Shown here: positions 19,467 to 31,728 of the stretch, in pieces
Numbering within the stretch: position 1 is the stretch's first letter
Layout of the letters: each line of letters opens with the position of its first letter
Assembly: GCA_040954595.2 (NCBI GenBank)
Contig: CM082595.2
Span: 2,914,001 to 2,978,000, forward strand
Reading direction: 5' to 3'
DNA length: 64,000 bases
DNA from: Balanoglossus misakiensis
Lineage: Eukaryota > Hemichordata
Made by a program: the position numbers and the translations under genes
The notes under the pieces: generated by a model
What the model saw: only the letters and a program-made list of their open reading frames with translations
Database searches by the model: none
What the model was told of the DNA's origin: nothing

Positions 19467-22400
19467 TTAGAGGAATGGTTCCAGGTTAAATTCCAGAGCA
19501 GAGCACGGCATGCTCAGTTCGAACTTTGTGACGACATCGGGATGAAGCACACCGAATTTGCCGATCGCTTTGCCGTAGACCACGATTTCTGCACAACGGC
19601 CCGGAAAGAATGTGGCATCTGCAAAGACAACGGAAAACCGGATAATCAGGAATGACATGCTTTGTTTAGACATCTGTCGCTGTGCAGGACTTTGCATTGA
19701 AGTTTAACTGAAAATTTGAAATCTATAATCATAGGTTAAATCATTTTTTTTGAGGCCAAGTTGAGTTGCAAGGAGAGTTGGGATATCCTACCTTCTGCAG
19801 CTCTGATGTGATATCCTTTGTCGTCCTTCTGTAAGGGTACTTCCAGCAAAAGCATGATTCTATCCAGCAAGCCATGAATGATCTGGGTGGTTGAGGGGGG
19901 AAGGAGGGAGGGTGGGAGGGGGAAGGAGGGGGGTGGGGGGAAGGAGGGATTGGTGGGGAAGCAGGAGAGAGAGAATATGTCAGAAGAAACCTGGAAGAAT
20001 CTCCTGAGGGAAATTCCTCTTGCGTAAAATATCTTCCTTTTGTATGTATACGGCCTTACTAGTAGACACACGTTATTAACAGAGATAGACAGGTCAGTGA
20101 AACCAAAATATACGAAAAAATAACTGAATGTTTTATGAATGAATTTTCTTTGCAGAAGACACAATCCTTGTAATTTTGCATAATAGCAAACTTGATCAAT
20201 CTTTAGCTATCGGGATATTCGCCATGTGAACAATACAGTTCAGATGACATCCAGATTGAGTCATGAAATTTGGCCATTTTTTCTACTCCCATGGTTAGTC
20301 TGTAGTAACAGTCAATGTACAATATGGCCGCCTACCTCAAAACCAGGATGTTTGTTGTAGTACAGTGCTGCCAAATTGCGGTAGTTTCGAGCGCCGACAT
20401 CTTTGTCAGGGTCTTGAACTACGATGTCAGAAATCTCAAACAACTTCATCGGTAATGGCATGTTTTTATTTGAAGCGATGGTTTTCAGTAATCCTGGTAA
20501 CAGCGTTGTCCTGGCAACCTGTCAAAGTAGATTTTAAAATAAATTTATATACATCACATCTTACTTTTTTTCCTTTTGCTGCTGTATTTACTATATTGAA
20601 TTTGTATGAATAGATGTTCAAAAGCATGCACGGTGATATAGAATTACCTGGAATTCTGCAGTTTTGGGATTGGAAATATGAACAGCCTTCGTGGTAGCCA
20701 GATCTTTGTTCAACTTGTCCGCAATATCTTCTCTTGAACACTGAAATACAACCAGAAAAAGAAGTGAATTTTAAGTATCGATATTTAAAATATGGATGTT
20801 AATCTTTATTGAAGTCAGTAAATAAGATCTGTTAAATAGTCAATTTCTTTGCAAAGTGGAAAATAAACTTCAAATTACATGTAATTGCAAGCAATGTAAT
20901 GTATTTCTGTAGGTTGTGTGTGTTCCGGCACAAGACCAAACAGTTGGCAGATTTTGTTACATTTCACTATATCTGTACAGCATACTGGGTGACTGCTTGA
21001 AGGAAAGAGGAGAATTTTTCAGAAATACTGACCAGAGCAAAGGTCAAGGCCTCGGTGAAGCCTGCCGATGCAATCTCGTGCCGGAGCAGGTCGGTCAGTT
21101 TGTTCACCGGAAACTGTTCTCCTATGGTGGCACACTGTGGCATTGTCTCCACAATCTTGTTGAAGCCGTAGGCAACAGCAACGTCTTCATAGATATCGCA
21201 GGCATGGATCACATGTAAAGCAGTGTTAAGGAAATATGGATATTTGTCTTTAAAAGAGGAATTACAGGAAATATTTTTTTCCAGATCAGATTGCAAACTT
21301 GTGTCAAAAATCATCTACACAACAGTGTGGGCCATGTTCTCTGTATGTTTCATTGTGTGTCTGACCTGTGTGTACAAATAGGAATTTGAACACACCAAAG
21401 TACAAACAAAGCACATGTGAAAAATGGCCATAGAATTAAGCGTATTCCCACAAACGCACTCATCCACCACATGTATCTGTGACATATATCAACATCTGGC
21501 AGAAGATGTCATCTTTATTCTGATAAGGATATCATGTCTGGTTGGCGGAATTTCCACTTTCACCTGCTCCTCATCAACGACTTCTGATTTCAGACACATT
21601 CTTGTCAACAGAGAAGCAATCGATTTAGCATCCTCACTGGAAAAAATAAGAATATTCCATTGTTTCACAAATTAGCCAAGGTGTAGCTTGTTCACCACAG
21701 TTTAGGTCATAGGTCATCAGCAAATCATGCACCGTTACAATCAGGTCCATTGGACCCTCAAAGCCTTCCATTTGCCTGTCACAATTTTTATTACAGCAAA
21801 CAGAGTCTGCCATTAGACCAAGTCTCACCTTATTCCCACAAACCCATTCACTTTCTTCACAGACACAACTTCCTCCCGATATGGAAGTTCAGGGTAAATG
21901 ACCTTTGACCCGTCAGGGTTGATCACCTCTGCAGCTTCAACTCTGTAGGAGGAAAAGACAAGAGAGTTAGAGGGTGCACATGTAGTATTGAGAAGAAGAG
22001 AGATTTTGAGATACCAACAGACCCTGGAAGTACATCTACCAGTAATCAATCACACTTTACTGCAAAACTCAGAAGTTCTCTGACAACCACGCCTATCCCA
22101 CAGATGATGATACTTACACGAATGGTTCAGCACAGTATTGAGTGAACATTGTGACTAGCGTATCCAAGACAACCTTGGCTTTGGTGAGGTCAGTGGCTGT
22201 ACTCTCTATGAAGACATTCTTTGTCTTCAGTGTAATTTTCGTGTGGTCACCTGCAAACAAGGAAGTAAATTATGATTGTACATAGAACGTCATGGCACTC
22301 TTTTGAGTAATCTTCTGTCTGATATTCAGAAAAATGAAGAGGGCTTCTACACTTACCGTTGATAATTGGCGGCATTGATAAAACAACTCCATTTTTATCG

Positions 22401-24369
22401 TAAATTATGGGATAAACTGGTTTGTCCTTGATAATGTGTAGATAATGTTTGAGATGGCTGTCTGTGCGGAATAGTTCCATCTGTTCTTCGGCTGTGTATG
22501 CCTTGGACTGAAAGAGGGAGAAAATTACATTGGAGACATTGTCATCTTTGCTGATGTCTTCTGTATTCATTGAAATCCCCATAGAAGTTTGAATACCGGT
22601 ACTCCAATCATGTTCCCTGAAATTATTTCTCAAGTACCCACCAAGATCTCTCTACTTGTTCAGTAAAGACCCTTACCTGATTTAACGGTGTAAATTTGAT
22701 ATCTTTTGGTGGTTTGGCATCATAGATAAAAGGTCCCTGGATGGTGTCTAAATCATGTGTTCCTATGGCAACCAATGAGCGCTTCCTGGAGAGTCAGAGA
22801 GTGGACAGGTTCAGTTTACCACAGATAACTTGGTTAACGAGCACAATGAAAGGATCTTGAAAAGAAGTTTTTTGTTTTGTTACCTGCAAATGTTGTGGTG
22901 AAGCTTATCTTGTAAATCGATGAAACTGTTGTAACTTTCCGACGTGAAAGTGATGTTGCGTAAAACGGCTGCAACTGCAAAGGGTCGTACTTGACTTGTC
23001 TGCAAAAATGGAAAAAAATATCAAGGTGAAAGACAGAGTAAAATGGAACTGAGCCCAACACATGTGTTTAGTTAGATTGTATGTTAGAGACTTGGTAAAC
23101 CCACTTACTGCTTGCTTGATGATCAGTTGTTGCATATCGCCCTCCTTTGGTGGAACAGCTTTGTATCTCGGAGCATCAATTCTATTCTTGAAAACTTGCA
23201 ATCCTCTCACCAGACCCTCCATGCATAGAAGATCATATCTGAACATCCAGAGAGACAAAATAATACATGTTTCAAGTTCTAACTTGACAGTGATCAATGG
23301 ATCTGTGAGTTTCACAAAGCAGAAATGTCACTATCAAATTTCACACAAATCTGTAAATACCTGTTAGCAGGAACTTCAATTCTATAGATAATTGCATCAG
23401 ATGCATCTCCTGCTTTGTCTTCACCTTGTTCTCGTATCAACATATTCAATTCTGATGTCTATAGGAAGAAAAATAATATATATAGTCTGGGTAACATCAC
23501 TTGGGGAGTTTTATCAACTCTAAAATCTTGAAAATACTAGATTCTCCATACAATGATTTAATATAACTATAGAGGGATGTATTAAAGGGGTACAGGTGTA
23601 TGATGGAAATTTTAGCTTTGTGTTATACTTTTCTGTAGTAAAGGGATACAACCATCCCTAATTTACATATTCTTATATGCCTAAGGGTGTGTCAAATTAT
23701 CATAAAAAGTATGATGATTGCCTCCATTGAAAGACTTACCACTTCATCGAGTTCAAGACCATATTGGAAACAAAGCTCATCAAATTCATCATCGGCTGAA
23801 AAATTTAAATGAGACAATATCAGAGTGATCGACTTGTGTATAATTTATCCACAAAGAATTATATAATAAACATATCTGATTATTATTTTTTGTTTGTTAA
23901 ATTAATGTAATAAAAGCCTTTAGTCAGAAATTGGCAAATAATTTAATTCAAAACACCTTGGAATATTAAGTAACATACACTCATAATAAGTACATATTTA
24001 TAATTATGTGAATACCATTCAAATGTGTGTACATACAGTACATACAGCATATGATGATATGGAGATGTATATTAATTATTTATTCGTCATTTGATTCGTA
24101 CACCAAGGGGATCAAAACACGATCGGTCGCAGGTTAGACCTAATGATAAAAGGATAAATGAAGAAGAACGACCACAACACTTTTTCGGGGGTGAGATCGT
24201 AACAGCATTCACATCACCCTAGGACCCTCCCACCTAAATACACGTGTGTGATCTATCCAGTGTTAGCGACACAGCTGTGTATGACAACGGGAGAACCAGT
24301 GTCTTACTCACTCATTTTCTGACCAAGGGCTTCAAAAAGCTGATCCCTGTTAACTCCGATGGTCGGCAT
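19467..24369 (-). CDS. FARSB: phenylalanine-tRNA ligase beta subunit, cytosolic
   Basis: Non-catalytic partner in the cytosolic alpha2-beta2 PheRS, which attaches Phe to tRNA-Phe. Fifteen minus-strand exons: 24369-24312, 23795-23740, 23458-23361, 23238-23109, 22999-22884, 22785-22677, 22507-22357, 22250-22118, 21942-21829, 21636-21533, 21214-21033, 20740-20648, 20518-20336, 19882-19792, 19618-19467. They total 1770 nt = 589 residues, the length I recall for human FARSB. Recognised pieces: N-terminal [76 protein letters not shown] (B3/B4); [12 protein letters not shown]5 domain [20 protein letters not shown]; the C-terminal core [13 protein letters not shown] and [13 protein letters not shown]. 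The residue joining exons 9 and 10 is Ser where I recall Arg in human. The intron between exons 10 and 11 is AT-AC (separate entry). Confidence 0.97.
19888..19975 (+). repeat. G-rich purine tract in FARSB intron
   Basis: Plus strand is almost pure GGGA/GGGT repeats over about 85 bp with many runs of 3-6 G: potential G-quadruplex on the plus strand. On the transcribed (minus) RNA it is a C/U tract just downstream of exon 15's upstream neighbour, ending at the exon 14 acceptor side. Confidence 0.6.
21215..21532 (-). other. U12-type AT-AC intron in FARSB
   Basis: Between codon parts G|AT of an Asp in IPPTRHDVIHACD. Donor on the minus strand is ATATCCTT (21532-21525), the classical minor-spliceosome form. 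Branch motif is TTCCTTAAC (21233-21225), a perfect consensus, with its A 11 nt before the AC acceptor (21216-21215). No GT donor or AG acceptor nearby restores the conserved frame. Confidence 0.93.
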
Positions 24370-24500
24370 GGTTGGCCTTTTCTGCGATCCTTCCTGTATC
24401 CACGCAAAATGCACCAAATTGTCTGCGATCACTTTCTGATGAAACTGCCGGTAGGTCGGCAAACCGGAAGTGTTTTCTGTGCGTTCCTACCGTGTCGTTG
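24370..24500 (-). promoter_or_regulatory. FARSB 5' flank with ETS-type site
   Basis: CCGGAAGTG lies at 24464-24472 on the plus strand, about 95 bp upstream of the FARSB ATG. This is the GABPA/ETS motif frequent in animal housekeeping promoters. No TATA box seen. Activity is inferred. Confidence 0.4.
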
Positions 24501-25444
24501 GCGGCGCTAAACATGCCAAGAGAAGAACCAATATGTTTCGTGAATTTTACACTTAATTTTTTCATTAATAGGTCTTTTTTTCAGCCTAAAAATGTTCAGC
24601 CACTACTGACTTTTGTAATATATTTTGTCAGGAATCGGTCATTTGCATCGATGTTTGATTTACACTGAAACAAACACATTTTGCGGGTGTTTCTGGGACC
24701 GCTGAATGTGAACCCAGCAAAAAAATCTCTCTGACAAAGATATATCTTCACCATATATCGTTTATTGTTTAACCAATGAAAGTACATCACATGATTGTAA
24801 TATATTTATGAAAATGTGTCATCAGTTATCTTCATATTCAAAGTCAAAAGAACAAACTTTCAGAAACAAAAATATCTTGTACAATATAAAATGAAAATTC
24901 TTAAATCTTGTAAATCAGACTCATTTTGTACTTTATTCAAATTGACAGAGAGAGACAGAGACTACTTGCCAATGCATTAAAATAGCAAAGCGTTGCAACT
25001 GTACAAAATAGACATCACATACAAAATTTGAAAAAAAAAATGCCCGAAACACTTAACCTCTGTTATGTTAATATCACCTAGTTACACTATATTTGACTTC
25101 GCTTTGTGAAAGACTGAATAAGAACATCATTTTCACATAAAAATGATGTTAAATACCCTGTTTACATTTCAGCTTTGAATAAAACTTCAAGGCTACATTA
25201 TAAAAATATAGCAAGCATTATAAATTTTATATCTGTTATGAAAAAAAATAATGAGTTTTTTTATTTGCCTCTGAAAAAAGGTGGGAAACCTGACAATACA
25301 AATACACATTATCAATATGCAAGTCTTCTGCTCATTGGGTCATGACATTAAAATTAGCTAATATTACATATATTCATCCAATCGAATTCGTCATTGCAAA
25401 GAGTTGAATATGTCAGCCACATTGTATACACCACGTCATTGACA
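24501..25444. other. A/T-rich stretch between FARSB and GLT8D1
   Basis: Holds the GLT8D1 3' UTR on the minus strand. AATAAA candidates (minus) at 25260-25265, about 180 nt past the stop, and at 24761-24766. I recognise no gene here. Confidence 0.5.
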
Positions 25445-27485
25445 TTAATGAGTATATTTCCGGACCAGTTTGAATTTTCCAGTCGGATCTGGAACATAGT
25501 ACTTCTCCCACATATGACTATACTGTGCCTTTCCTTTCCATGGCTTGAAGCTGCCATTCCAGTGAAGAAGTTTGGCAGATCTTAAGAAGTCCTCGGAGTA
25601 TCTACTACCACTTGACCATCCTGGAAAAAATTACAAGTTTAAAATCTTAAATAACGAACTTGAACTATTGCATTAAACACTATTAATTGCAATGTCCAAA
25701 CCACATTTTTTCACTGTCATAATCAGAAACACTTCTCGGGGCTATGACATTTAAATAGGACTCCACCACTAGAAATGGGGGTGATGGCTTACCTAAGTGC
25801 TGCACATGCCAGAATGGATCAATGCTTGAATGCTTTCCATAGAAGGCTATTAACATCGGTGGCTGGGACGCACCACCACCTCTCTGGTTTCCGTAGACAT
25901 CCGCCCTGAAAGGAAATAGTTCAGTTTGAATGAGAAGTGTGGTCATAGAACTAGCTCAACCCTTTCACCACCATAGTTCAGTCCAAACCTAACATACGAC
26001 GAGCCTTACCAAGAACACTGGCCAAGATAGACTTTGCATTGTGAATAAGTACTTACTCTGTATTCAAACTCATCCAAAATTCCAACTTCTCTGAAATCTT
26101 CTCCTCTTTCCACGCCTTCATGTCAGCAACAAACACACCGGCATTGAAGGAACATGTTCCCGGATTCATTCCAAGAGCTTTCACTTTATCATTTTGAAAG
26201 TTGATATAGTTGGCGTAATTATTCTGTGGACAAAAAATGAACATGCTTATTTTCAAACATCATTGCTTGTGAATATGATTATGCTCTCTGAACTTTGACC
26301 TTTATGGTTAAGGGCACAGACCAAACCATTGTGGAATTATTCACAAAGACCTACCTGAAACAGGTTGAACCTTTTGGAGAGGGAGCTGCAATCTCTAGAA
26401 AATGCAGCGATGTGATTGTCGCTTATTTTTGTGTTATTCAGCTCTATGATGTCACCTTGCACGATGACATCAGAGTCGAGATACACCAGTCGGCCATTGA
26501 TGGTGGGAAACAACTTTGGAATATAAAACTTGGCAAAGTTTAACTGCAGAAGAAACAAGGAAAGATTAGCAAATTATTTGGTGATAATAATAACAGTAAG
26601 TTAAGTACATTAATAATTTTTTGCAATTTATCTAACCTAGTATATGCAATAAGCTCCCCTAACTTAAAAGAAAAGTGTGCACATACAGGGCTGGCCAATT
26701 CTGGTCTGCCTCCTTTGACCGCAATTTTTCCTTTGACCCAATCTTCACTGAAGACAACAACTGTATGATTGATATTCTTGAGATCACTGTGGGTCATCCA
26801 CGTCTTGAGATGATCTTCGTTGTCTTTATCCACAACCAGAAGAAATCTGACAGGTCCCTTGGCATTTCTGTATACACTGTTCATAGCAGCTATCATTCCA
26901 CCTAGCGTGTTGCCGTCAGATGTCAGCATCACGTAGACTGGTTCGCGTGGGTTTTCTGACCACAGACGAGGTGGCTCTTCTGCAATGGAAATCATGAGTT
27001 AATTTGCAAATAGTTCATTTGTTCAGAAAATGAGCCCTGATTACTCCTCACACACTATTCCATTACTTGTAAGCCATTGGTACCTGCATCAGAATCGGGT
27101 AAGTTTGGGTCAACCGGGATCCAGGGATCAGATTGTATATTTCATCTACACACTTACCTGGAATCTTTTCATCTTTTTTCACTTGAGTTTGGAAAGCCCC
27201 AAAATGATATATGACAAAGTACAGTGTGATGAGTATTACCACTGCAGAGGCAACTGCAAAAGGGGGAAATAGTATATGTCAACCAGTGTGTTGAATCAGA
27301 ATCTGACAGTGCAGTGGTTTGTAAGTGTAAACACAATATTTACGCGCTTTTGACCTGGTCCATTGCAACTGTACGTCAGTCTCGGAGAAAATCAATCACT
27401 GCAAGGGGCCAGTTAGTCAATTCTAACACAACTGCAACGCAATAAAACTTGATCGCTTACCCGTTGTGGGATAAACTCGAACCAT
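25445..27485 (-). CDS. GLT8D1: glycosyltransferase 8 domain-containing protein 1
   Basis: Type II membrane glycosyltransferase of family GT8, expected in the Golgi; acceptor unknown. Seven minus-strand exons: 27485-27461, 27253-27158, 26979-26687, 26543-26355, 26223-26057, 25905-25793, 25620-25445. They total 1059 nt = 352 residues (human about 371). The first exon encodes only eight residues plus one base (MVRVYPTT). Residues 9-27 form a signal anchor (VASAVVILITLYFVIYH). The GT8 domain follows, with DSD (DxD, metal/UDP-sugar binding) at 161-163 in VYLDSDVIVQGD, TCSFNAGVFVADM, and the family motif HWNGSFKPW at 314-322. Human GLT8D1 has DDDVIVQGD and HWNGHLKPW at these places. It could be the paralogue GLT8D2, but linkage to SPCS1 favours GLT8D1, or the pre-duplication gene. 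Confidence 0.92.
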
Positions 27486-27905
27486 TTCGCAGACCACATC
27501 GCACCCAACGCTTTGTTTGGCTGGAATTTCTGTCCACGTCGACTGCTGAATATTCCGAGGGTTACCCCAGGTCGTAGGTCACACTAGGTCATCAAAACTT
27601 GACTCCTTAACCAACATGACAAAATACAAATTAGCCAAAGTCTCATGCTCAACGCGTATATCGCAATTTTGATAGATTAAACGTTTCCTTTCTCTTCTTC
27701 TCTTTATCCAGAAGTTACCATAATTCATAATTTATTGTCATTCTTTCAAACTTGTTGATTTTTTATTGTATAGTTAGTTAGGTGGTCTTTTTATTTGCTT
27801 TACTTCCGGGTCAAGCACATCCTTACAGGAAAACACGGTGCCTTCGTTTCACAAAACATATTGTAGTAATTTTCTTTGCTTGGAAGGTCTACCCACCCGT
27901 TCATC
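27486..27905. promoter_or_regulatory. bidirectional promoter of GLT8D1 and SPCS1
   Basis: 420 bp between the two start codons. An ETS-type site, ACTTCCGGG, is at 27802-27810, 96 bp upstream of the SPCS1 ATG. No TATA box. As I recall, the human genes share the same head-to-head arrangement at 3p21.1. Confidence 0.6.
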
Positions 27906-28712
27906 ATGTTCGAGGCGTTCAAATCATTACCGACACACATGGTGAGTATAGATGATTGCGACTTTTTTGGACCAGAGACGATGGAAACTGTGATGTAACC
28001 CGGCCTCCTGTTATTTTAGCATGCTTCAGTTTACTAGAGTGACGTGTCTTTACAGTTTACAGTTACATGTATGTTTTCTTTCTACGTTTCAGGACTACAA
28101 AGGACAGAAACTGGCAGAACAGTTGTTCCAAGCAATCATACTAGTTTTTGGTGTAAGTGTCCTTTCTCCAAGTCGAAATTCGCTGGACTTTGCCAGTAAT
28201 AAAAACTACAGCCTCACACGTTTATATTGTATTGAGAAAGTAATGAGTTTGAGCCAGTTGACAACAAACCTTTTTATCATTTTCAGGTTGTAGGTTTTCT
28301 ATGGGGATATATATGCGAACAGTTTGTCCAGACGATGTATGTCCTAGGAGCAGGTTTTGTTTTGTCATGTTTGGTAAGTCAACCCTTTCACCACCATGGT
28401 TTGCTCCAGTTCTGTTGTTTCGTATGGTAAAGTTGGACCTCTGCAGAGGGAACTGGGGTGAGAAGGTTAAACTTTGAGTGTGTGTAATCGCATATGTTAC
28501 TGTAGGTTGTAGGATGGTGCTTGCGATGAATAATGTGATGTAGTTTGATTTCAACTGGCATGTCTTGTTCATTCCAGTTGACCTTACCTCCATGGCCAAT
28601 GTACAGAAGAAATCCACTGAGTTGGCAGAAACCGCGTCCGGAAGAAAGTACAGATGAAGACGGAAAAGATAAAGACAAAAAACAACAGAAAAAGAAGAGT
28701 AAAACAAAATAA
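27906..28712 (+). CDS. SPCS1: signal peptidase complex subunit 1
   Basis: Small ER membrane subunit of the signal peptidase complex. Four exons: 27906-27941, 28093-28152, 28287-28373, 28578-28712; 318 nt = 105 residues (human about 102). It begins [20 protein letters not shown] (human [20 protein letters not shown]). Two hydrophobic segments follow, AIILVFGVVGFLWGYI and MYVLGAGFVLSCLLTL, then PPWPMYRRNPL and a charged Lys-rich cytosolic tail. All splice sites are GT-AG and in frame. Confidence 0.97.
28379..28470 (+). repeat. TTAA-CCCTTTCACC MITE-like element in SPCS1 intron
   Basis: Starts AACCCTTTCACCACCATGG directly after the exon 3 donor region, ends GAGAAGGTTAA. Confidence 0.75.
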
Positions 28713-28988
28713 ATATTTTAATTTCCCAGCAAGTATTGTGCCTGCCTAATGCAATGCCATTGATTGGGGTTCTAGAAATCCAAATGGAAGAATGGAGTTT
28801 AACTTCATGTTGTAATAATACAATGAAACAGCAGTATCATACCCAGTGCACTCAATGTTGATGCATAGTGTTTGACTATTAATGCTGTGTATCAGAAAAA
28901 AACTTGGCCTAACTGTTTTTACACAGGATTTGCATTATTTGACTTATAAGATTGTAAATGTCCTGCTTTTTTCCTTCTTATGCCATCA

Positions 28989-28994
28989 AATAAA
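28989..28994 (+). terminator. poly(A) signal, SPCS1
   Basis: AATAAA 277 nt past the stop, followed by a GT-rich stretch (TTATTGTGTGTCTCTTCTG). Confidence 0.6.
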
Positions 28995-29009
28995 AAAGTT
29001 AAAAATTAA

Positions 29010-29451
29010 ATTCTTATTGTGTGTCTCTTCTGTTGGTATCTGAGTGGTAATTGTGCATGAAATATTTTAATTGCATTTCAAATGTCTGGGAGTGAAGGTC
29101 AGCGTATTGGCTTGTAGGAAATGAACCATCATTGCTAAAAAAATGTTCAAGCCAAGAAAACAATGATAATACGGACAGTTTTAACCACATTATCTGCATA
29201 ATGACCAAATTAACCGATCGGAAATTGGTCAGCGAATTCACGTGGAAATGACAATTATCGACCATATTATCACCAATTATTGAACAGTGTATTGGCGTTT
29301 AAAAACAAGCCCCGGCAGAATTAGCAGTGATATAAAACGGTGGCGATTGAGGGTAGGGTCGATTTTTTTCATGCGGCTGTTTAGAGAAGTTTCGTTAAAT
29401 ATTGTGCATGCACTATAAACTGGCCAACTTTACTTTACAAAGCCCGCAACC
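29010..29451 (+). other. 5' flank of the receptor-like gene
   Basis: No gene recognised. It should contain the promoter and 5' UTR of the gene starting at 29452; I see no clear core element. Confidence 0.35.
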
Positions 29452-31535
29452 ATGACAACGTATGGCATGTTTCTTCCCCTGCTTCTAATGTCAAGCCTGC
29501 TGTCTCCCAACATCCACGCCACCTCCGATTTTGAGGTTGATGGTGACATCATGTTACTGGGCGTATTCGAACTGCACACAAGCAGTATCCATGGTTATTG
29601 TGACTTGTTGGACATCGATGAGATGTGGAAGGTGGAGAGAATGCTCCACAGTATCGACTTGGTCAACCAGAATACAGCCCAACTACCTAACGTGAAATTG
29701 GGTATGTATAATGAATAAGATCCAAACATCTGGCATTTGATAAAAACCACATCTTTGGTCTAATACCACACAGATAAGTTCATAATCGTATATATCAACT
29801 TTTCAAATTTATAATCTACATTCTGTGACTTACAGGAGCCAAGATAATTGATTTGTGTGGGGGTGAGAATTTTACAGCGATTGTAAGCGAAGCTAATCGT
29901 CCTAGTAATGAAGATCCTTTGGCGTTTTGTACCAAAAACGACATATTAGGAATTGTTACGTCACTCTCCAGAGATCCTGGCGCTGTATACGACAAGCTGT
30001 CTCCCAATGTTCCTTTGGTAAGTAACAGAGGTAGAAAGAGAGTGGCGGTGGTGGTGGGGGATTATCTTCATGTGGTTTTTGTATCGAAATATCGTTTTCA
30101 CAGCAACTTTATATAGAAAACTGATGACATGAAACGGGTGCATAGTATATACTGTAACGGATCTTCAAAAAAACAATTTTATTCGTTCTACAGATAGGAT
30201 CTAGTGACGATTGTTATGGCTCACTTGGCACAGACGTAGACTGTTCGGCGTCAGGGCACGTCCATCATTCGAACTTGGCTGAAGCCATGGTGGCCTTCAT
30301 GGTTACCTACGGTTGGAATTACGTTTCCATCGTGTCCGAGGATAGTTATGAAAGTGTTTCACTGTTACAAGATGTGATGGCAGAGGCTCGGGCGAGAGGA
30401 ATATGCATTGCAACCATGTTGACAGTACCTCCAAGCAATGCTGAAGATAATTCACATTATTTTGATCGAGTAGTTGACGACCTGTTGCACAATCCAAACG
30501 CGAAAGGTATGTTTTAAGATTTACAAGGTCACGTATGTAATGCAAGTATGTATGTATCATATCCCTCCTTTAGGACAGGTAATATAGTAAGGAGACAAAT
30601 TATGGTGTCATTGTAGATAACATTGAAAACTTTAAGTGATTGCGTTCTCATCTGATATTGCAGGCGTAATAGTAATTCTCGAGGAGGATAACATGATACA
30701 TTTGATGCAGGCTGCAACAAGGGCTAATGTCAAAGGCAAGTTTGTCTGGATGGGGGACGAGATGTCTATTGGTAGAATTCAGAACTTTCCTGTAGCCGAG
30801 GGTGCTATTGCGTTCCGATCTCGCAGTAAATCCGGGGATGCGGATTTCAAAGAATACTTGAATGATGCTACGATTTTGAATAACTCGAAAAATCCATGGT
30901 TGGCTGAGTTCTTGGGGGACATCACGGGATGTGAAATGGATCCGGATGATACAGGACTGGCGAAACTTGACATAATATGCACTGGTATGCTTATGCAGCT
31001 CTTAGAAAATCACTTCGACCGCACGCACATGATGGAGGATGCCGTGTTTGATCTCGCGCACGAACTTGATGGCATACTGAAACAACAACACGAGGATGAT
31101 GTTTTTTCATGTGCAGAAGTGAAGACAAAGATGATGGAACACTTTTCTGGTAAGTTTGTGATTGGTTTTGTTTCCCCAATTGCTCGCATCACTAAGTTTT
31201 GCAGCATCCGAAAAAATCTGTACTGATAATTTATTTTACACACAGGTACGCACCGTCGTGGCGGCCACTTCTTCGTCGGAACGTACCCGACTGATTTCGA
31301 CATCATGAATTTGCAACGAGTGCAAGGGAATCCGAGTGATTATGCATGGACAATAACCGGGGAGTATACACACGGAGAAATTCACCTGTTTGAAAACCAC
31401 GAAGTGAAGTTCACCGCTGAAGAGCCAGAATTCCCTACGTCAGTTTGTAGCTTGCCTTGTGAGAAGGGTTTTCGTACTGTCAAAGTACACGAAAACTCCT
31501 GCTGTTGGCTGTGTGTGCAGGAACCAAGTAATTGA
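29452..31535 (+). CDS. secreted metabotropic-glutamate-receptor-like ectodomain (ANF-receptor fold), no membrane segment
   Basis: Five exons: 29452-29701, 29836-30017, 30194-30506, 30664-31149, 31246-31535; 1521 nt = 506 residues. Signal peptide about 1-23 (MFLPLLLMSSLLSP). Then a bilobed class-C receptor-type ligand-binding domain: GDIMLLGVFELH, VILEEDNMIHLMQAATRANV and YGWNYVSIV match mGluR landmarks (GDVILGGLFPVH; FFNWTYVSTV; ANRVNASFTWV). At the end is the start of the nine-cysteine linker, SVCSLPCEKGF...SCCWLCV, where mGluRs read on to seven transmembrane helices. Here the stop follows eight codons after CCWLC, and a poly(A) signal follows 194 nt later, so it looks complete. Residues around the mGluR glutamate-contact SAS/T stretch are not recognisably conserved. 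Possible role: soluble binding or decoy protein, inferred only. A weak donor (CCAA|GTAATT) just before the stop leaves alternative splicing possible. Confidence 0.8.
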
Positions 31536-31728
31536 AATACTATTCAATTTGGACATATTACATTCATGTTCATTTGGTTTTACATTTCCGCGTGGTATTT
31601 ATATAGGCCTATGTGGGCAGAGCTTGCTCACTCTTTTCCGAACACGTTAAGTCACTTCTTGTGCACAAAGAAGCCTGTAACTGTTTTTAGCATGCAATAT
31701 TATTTCCAAAGACAGGCTACATTCACTG

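Noticed and set aside
21225-21532. GT-AG alternative for the FARSB intron before IHACD.
   Set aside because: No AG acceptor close to the conserved codons and no GT donor keeps PTRHD in frame; the U12 AT-AC signals fit exactly.
25394-26995. Plus-strand frames opposite GLT8D1.
   Set aside because: Antisense shadows; the minus-strand exons give a complete GT8 protein.
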